A stretch of DNA of 64,000 bases from Halocaridina rubra (Eukaryota; Arthropoda; Malacostraca; Decapoda; Atyidae): assembly GCA_037179515.1 (NCBI GenBank), contig JAXCGZ010011590.1, forward strand, positions 29,839 through 93,838, given 5' to 3'. The notes under the pieces were generated by a model. The model saw only the letters and a list, made by a program, of their open reading frames with translations. It searched no databases and was not told the DNA's origin. This document shows positions 60,047 to 64,000 of the stretch, piece after piece (position 1 is the stretch's first letter; each line of letters begins with the position of its first letter). Made by a program: the position numbers and the translations under genes.

Positions 60047-63000
60047 CTGAAAATCAAGTAACGTACTTAACAAATGTACCATTCTGAGCTTAAGTAAACA
60101 CTTTTTACATAAAGATTCTTAGCTTTTATTATTATTATTATAATTATCAATATTATTATTATTATTACTGAGAATAAGCAAACACAATAACAAGGACTAC
60201 AAAATGAGGTTTCCCAATAAACCCCCCAAAAAATAAAATATAAGTATATACAATACTTATTTTGGGTACAGTTAATTAGTCCCTACACATCTGGAGACTG
60301 TCTCCACCAACAGGGGTGTTGGAGGCAGTAGTCTCCAAAAGTCTAGGGACCAATTTCCAATACCATAAATACATACTGCATATACTTATACCTTTTTAGG
60401 ATTTTATTGGACAGCCTCTAGTATTATTATTATTGAACAAATGCAATGCAATAACGCAATTTTAAATATCTTCAAACAATACCTTCCTTACATACAGAGA
60501 ATCGATAAAACGAGATTAATGGTCGTGACTGTGGATATATGAGTGAACATGTATAAAGACAAGCAATATTTCATATTTTATATAACTAACCCATGCCTCT
60601 CTTTTGTAAATATTTAATCCATTTGACATTATATGGCAGCTCTTGTATAACGTAAAGCAATACTTCATTAATAGTCAGTCGTGCTTCAGGTTAGGCGCAA
60701 AGTAAAAGGGCACTATTACATAATGGTCTATACCAGGTTTTTTAATAATACGAAGGCTTGGTCACACATGCCAGGTGTCTCCCATTTACTCTTGTGTTGC
60801 TCAGGTGTACAGTATATAATTCTAGCATATAGTTGCAAGTGTTTCCTTCAAGAACCTTTATCAACATTGCGCAGTGAATATTGCTGTGAAAATTTTTTAA
60901 GGTTATGTGTTTCTTATAGCAAGAAAACAACTTTGTGTTATCAGCCTACTCACTGGACCCCCCCCCCACAACGCTTTGCCTTTGTATTAATATGCAATAT
61001 AAGACATTTTCGTGCAGTATATATTGCTTAGTGAGTTTGTATAGTGCTCAGTGCAGTGTATACTACCCCCAGTGGTGTATTGTGGCTTTTTTATATACAT
61101 ATTACTACGAAAAGGGCGTTTCTCCTCCTCATTACACAGTCATCACGCGCTCCCTTCCCCTCCGAAGTCTGCATGACATCTGATACTTGCCGCCCGCAGA
61201 ACCTATATCAACAGTGACATTAGAAAATGTTCCACTTCCCTCTCTTTTAATAACTTCAGTAGTACAGTGACCTAAACTGTGGGGTTCTAGTCTAGATTTC
61301 CGACAAGGAATTTAGTTTTTTGAAGATTATTATCATTATTGTTACAGTATGATTATTATTTATACTATTATTATTATCTAAGCAACAAACCCAGGGAAAA
61401 AAAAATATAGAAACAACAATTATGATATGATACAACTCTGTATTGCAATACTGGTCAATAGTAGAGAACCTTACAGAGGCACTCCTCTCTAACGAAGTGA
61501 CAGACTTCAGAAGAATATTTTTCAAACAACCATATGCAATCTGCAAGCTATGAAAGAACGAGTGAAACAATCTACGAAGTGTAGCTAACATCTATAAAGA
61601 AAATTTTATTTTCCTTATTTTTTTCACTTTCAATGCACTTTTTTTCAGTTAAATGCTGAAAGTTTTATCAAACGTGACACCAAGTTTGGCTTTATGTCAT
61701 GCACTCCCTTTACTACTAAGGGCCAGGACAGTGCCCTCTTGCACAGAACTTTGGTTTTGGCAGGTGTCATCGTTATCCTGAGCGAATGTCCTTTCTAACC
61801 TCAGACTATGGGAGGCCGCGAACCCTCCACTTAACGACTCAAAAGTCGTAAGTGTTACAACTTTGCAACAGTGACCAATTAAAGCATAACGCTGAGCTTG
61901 CATATCTACTTTGTTGACTGTATATTCTGAAAGGGTAACATGGAACAACACTTACTTTGGTCCGTACATCATGTAGAGCGAAGAGCAATAACCATTTGAA
62001 AAGGCGAATAAAAACATGAACACAATGTAATAGGCATCGTGGTAGAATACTACAGGAAGGAATGATTTTGGGTCATGGTTGCAAAGCAAAAACAGAGGGA
62101 TGAACACAAGTCTAAGAAGGACCATAAGATACAATATTCTTGACCCACGCTTTGGCTGTAATACAAAGGTTTAGATTTATTCACAGTTATTAAGATGCAG
62201 TTTGCTTACATATGGTGTTTTCGCAGCTTTTTTTTTTTTTTTTTTTGCTGTGCCATTTTTGTCACAATTAATCCCTTATTCGAATGGGGGTGGACACAGA
62301 CAGGCATAAACTGGGGAATTAAGACTGAATGCCTTTCCAAATGTTCACGGTGCGCTCTATCCCAAGTCACTTCCCGACTCATGCGCTCTACCATTGAGTT
62401 TCCACAGCCCAAAGTGAATTAAACAGTCCAATAATCTTTTTAATTTATACATAAATATGTCATGGGGGCCATGGTAGTTCAGTGCTATAGTACATGAGAT
62501 GGGAGCCGTCCAATGTGGGTTCAATCCCATAGAAGGGAATTAGGAAGGGCATCCAGCCTCAAGCCCTCGGCTCCAACATTTGGCATCCAGCCTTAATCCC
62601 TTGGCTCCAACATTTGAAGAGGAACTAATTGTGACACACAAAAGGGTGCAGTTGTGTACAGTATTAGTGAATATTATGTGATGACTGGTTTTACATCACG
62701 GACTTCCTTTTCTACTAAGGGCTAGGACAGTCCCTTTTTGAAAACGACTTTGGATTTGGCAGGTGTGATTATTACCATGAGTGAATACCCTTTCGAATAT
62801 CAAACCAAGGTGGCCCATGAATCCTTGACCTGATGACTAGAAGTCACGAGAGCTACCAATTTGCCATGGTGACTACATTAGTAAATATTATGAAATACAA
62901 TTTTTACTTACCCATAAAATAAACCCTGAACTCTGCCTCCCCATGTAATCCCCAACACTGAAGAGAAAAAAGGTTGCCACAGGCTGGAAGTACACATCTG

Positions 63001-63427
63001 AAGCAGAAGCAAAAAGGTTATCGCATGCTGCAAATACACATCTAAGGTGAACACGGATATACGTGCATACAGATAAACTGTTCTCTACAATATCAAATAA
63101 TTAAGATAATTTAACATACCATAAAGCAATATGAACAGATATGGTAGAACATATATCAAGTTGCAATTAGAAGAAGCTCTGAAGACTATATTAAAAAAAT
63201 TTCATCAGGAACTTACTCGCCCACTCCTTATCTAAAGACATGGAGTCAATCTTAACGCACACAACAGGAAAGACTGCAAGGGTTATAAGGAAGACACCCA
63301 TTGCTGAGATTCCCAATGGCCATATCTCTTTATATACTTCCATGTTCCTGGATGGAGTGAGATCTCTCGGAATTAAAATGATGGCTTTTTCGGGCAGATT
63401 ATGATTTGTGTAGTGTTGGTAAAACTC
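59935..63427 (-). CDS. Equilibrative nucleoside transporter (SLC29/ENT family), last four coding exons
   Basis: Four exons on the minus strand (63427-63217, 62997-62912, 62155-61956, 60046-59935) join in frame through GT-AG introns and give the C-terminal part of an ENT: the end of the large cytoplasmic loop, then TM segments about 7 to 11. Conserved ENT features: DYMGR in the TM8 region (family D-x-x-G-R), LRLVFIPLFLLCN, FAFSNGYCSSL, the GPK just before the last exon, and AGAMMVAMLGLGLMLGGISS in the last helix. ENTs move nucleosides down their gradient across the plasma or an internal membrane. The N-terminal exons lie beyond position 64000. The introns (219, 756 and 1909 bp) hold SINEs and a foldback. 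This is the only host gene I can support in the window. Confidence 0.9.
60121..60180. repeat. (ATT)n microsatellite in ENT intron
   Basis: Imperfect ATT tract. Confidence 0.9.
60242..60388. repeat. Foldback/MITE-like hairpin in ENT intron
   Basis: Arms 60242-60312 and 60317-60388 around a GGGG loop: ACTGTCTCCACCAACA pairs with TGTTGGAGGCAGTAGT, CTAGGGAC with GTCCCTA, and AAGTATATAC with the outer GCATATACTT. About 70-bp arms with several mismatches. Confidence 0.8.
60400..61630. other. ENT intron interior, nothing further recognised
   Basis: Largest ENT intron. Short ATT tracts at about 61320-61380 and a C run at 60958-60967. No coding exon with splice sites was found here. Confidence 0.45.
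61640..61900 (-). mobile_element. SINE-II (tRNA-derived), copy 1
   Basis: Minus strand: a tRNA-like head with GACTTTTGAGTCGTTAAG (anticodon-arm-like) and box B-like GGGTTCGCGGCC, then a body sharing GGACAGTGCCC, TTTGGCAGGTGTCAT and ATCCTGAGCGAAT with 62690-62885. Confidence 0.7.
61956..62155 (-). CDS. ENT exon with TM9-TM10
   Basis: Acceptor ATTACAG before 62155, donor GTAAGT after 61956. Encodes PKRGSRILYLMVLLRLVF, then IPLFLLCNHDP, a short loop with FYHDAYYIVFMFLFAFSNGY and SSLYMMYGPK. Starts in phase 0 and ends in phase 2. Confidence 0.93.
62226..62417 (-). mobile_element. SINE-I (tRNA-derived), minus-strand copy with A tail
   Basis: Minus-strand head AACTCAATGGTAGAGCGCAT is box A-like. 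The body has CTGTCTGTGTCCACCCCC and TTAATTGTGACA, ending in an A run (T run at 62229-62246 on the plus strand). Confidence 0.78.
62463..62650 (+). mobile_element. SINE-I-related SINE, plus-strand copy
   Basis: tRNA-like head GGCCATGGTAGTTCAGTGCT (box A) and GTGGGTTCAATCCCA (box B consensus GGTTCRANYCC). The body has the duplicated GGCATCCAGCCT ... TTGGCTCCAACATTTG and the same AATTGTGACACA 3' end as the other SINE-I copies. Confidence 0.8.
62690..62885 (-). mobile_element. SINE-II (tRNA-derived), copy 2
   Basis: Minus strand: AATTGGTAGCTCTCGTGACT, TTCTAGTCATCAGGTCAAGG and GATTCATGGG give a tRNA-like head. The body shares TTTGGCAGGTGTGAT and GGACAGTCCC with copy 1. Confidence 0.72.
62912..62997 (-). 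CDS. ENT exon with TM8 and the D-x-x-G-R motif
   Basis: Acceptor CTTCAG before 62997, donor GTAAGT after 62912. With the A from the previous exon it reads NVYFQPVATFFLFSVGDYMG then RQSSGFILW. 86 bp; too short to stand out as an open frame, recognised by family motif and splice sites. Confidence 0.9.
63217..63427 (-). CDS. ENT exon with the end of the cytoplasmic loop and TM7
   Basis: Acceptor TTCTTCACAG before 63427, donor GTAAGT after 63217. Only one frame is open: EFYQHYTNHNLPEKAI, then VYKEIWPLGISAMGVFLITL and AVFPVVCVKIDSMS. Ends in phase 1, matching the start of the next exon. Confidence 0.88.
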
Positions 63428-63501
63428 CTGTGAAGAATAAAATAATATGAATGATTAAGGATGTGCATAATGATAGATATACATACATGCACACACACAC
63501 T

Positions 63502-63882
63502 CATGATGAGAGGCTAGGGGAACTAGACTTACCATCACTCGAAGCTAGAAGAGTGAGGGGGGGATATGGTGACAGTCTTTAAATTCCTTTATGGTTATGA
63601 TAGAGTGGATAGGGATCGATATTTTGATATGGCTGGCTTTAGAACTAGAGGTCATAGTTTGAAGCTTCGTAAGAAAACTTCTTTGCAGGATGTAAGGAAA
63701 TACTTTTTCAGTGTAAGAGTAGTTGATAATTGGAATTGGCTAAGCGAGGAGGTAGTTAATGCTATCTCAATCCATAGTTTTAAGGACAGGTATGATAAGT
63801 ATCACTAAGTAAAAAATGGAACCGATCAGGAGACGGGAAGATACGAGCTTTGGGCTCTTTCCCATAAACACAATTAGGTAAT
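63502..63882 (+). mobile_element. CR1/L2-like LINE copy G, last 380 bp
   Basis: Plus strand, from SYDE-like coding (DERLGELDLPSLEARRVRG) to the tail CACAATTAGGTAATCACACA. Preceded by an (AC)n tract (63489-63500) and followed by (AC)n to about 63906. It lies in the ENT gene, upstream of its fourth-last coding exon. Confidence 0.88.
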
Positions 63883-63906
63883 CACACACACACACACACA
63901 CACACA

Positions 63907-64000
63907 ATATTAAAGGAAAAAAAATTGAGAACATTTTTCGTGAGGGGAGAAAGAAGCTGCCGTCCAGTTCTGCCTTGAAGGAAATTTAGAAGAGTTGCCA
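63907..64000 (+). mobile_element. CR1/L2-like LINE copy H, start of 5' UTR, cut by window end
   Basis: Matches 9924-10020 of copy F (AATATTAAAGG, GAGAACATTTT, CGTGAGGGG, TTCTGCCTTGAAGGAA). It starts directly after the (AC)n tail of copy G, the same head-to-tail arrangement as at 3050, 5470 and 9765. Confidence 0.85.

Noticed and set aside
62463..62535. tRNA gene suggested by box A and box B
   Set aside because: The arms do not pair well and the sequence continues into a repeated SINE body; it is a tRNA-derived SINE head.

Overview
This window is animal nuclear DNA. It is AT-rich and very rich in microsatellites and nested transposons, and it contains the last four coding exons of one intron-containing host gene with GT-AG splice sites. 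The mix of elements (a CR1/L2-like LINE with a 14-bp tandem 3' tail, an RTE-like LINE with a TATGTATGTATG tail, CsRn1-like Ty3/Gypsy, BEL/Pao, several Tigger/pogo-type DNA transposons, tRNA-derived SINEs) fits an arthropod. A decapod crustacean is my guess; that is inference. Nothing bacterial, no CRISPR array and no rRNA was seen.

Layout. 222-14612: fragments and near-complete copies of one CR1/L2-like LINE, in two head-to-tail series (C, B, A on the minus strand; D, E, F on the plus strand) that meet head-to-head at 5151/5152. 14613-22428: an (AC)n(TC)n(TA)n tract, then Tigger-1, which carries a nested satellite-bearing element (15165-20338). Its left part is expanded into three macrosatellite units, each ending in (TA)n. 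23895-24647: an internally deleted Tigger-1 derivative. 24889-28714: Tigger-2, a nearly intact transposase element whose one end is a block of ~165-bp repeats; the same repeats fill 15.3-20.2 kb. 29653-45211: a CsRn1-like Gypsy element on the minus strand, flanked by CTAC. Inside its 3' untranslated region sits a tandem BEL/Pao array (LTR-internal-LTR-internal-LTR, 30074-40515) bounded by a single perfect CTGAT duplication. 46151-47514: two short DNA transposons. 48755-49525: a 32-bp minisatellite. 50125-51985: an RTE-like LINE remnant. 52032-56370: Tigger-3 with Tigger-4 nested inside it. 57862-59700: a patchwork of MITE ends, microsatellites, a 103-bp-arm foldback and a second LINE fragment.

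Host gene. 59935-63427 (minus strand) holds the C-terminal exons of an equilibrative nucleoside transporter (SLC29/ENT family). Its introns contain tRNA-derived SINEs and a foldback element. The gene continues beyond the right edge of the window, past another LINE 3' end / LINE 5' end junction at 63502-64000.

How it fits together. Almost everything except the transporter is mobile DNA, and most of it is decayed. The stories of interest are structural: LINEs joined 3' end to 5' end at their own tails, a single-integration BEL tandem whose LTRs look more alike than its two internal regions, and conversion of Tigger subterminal repeats into a higher-order satellite, apparently by exchange between (TA)n tracts.
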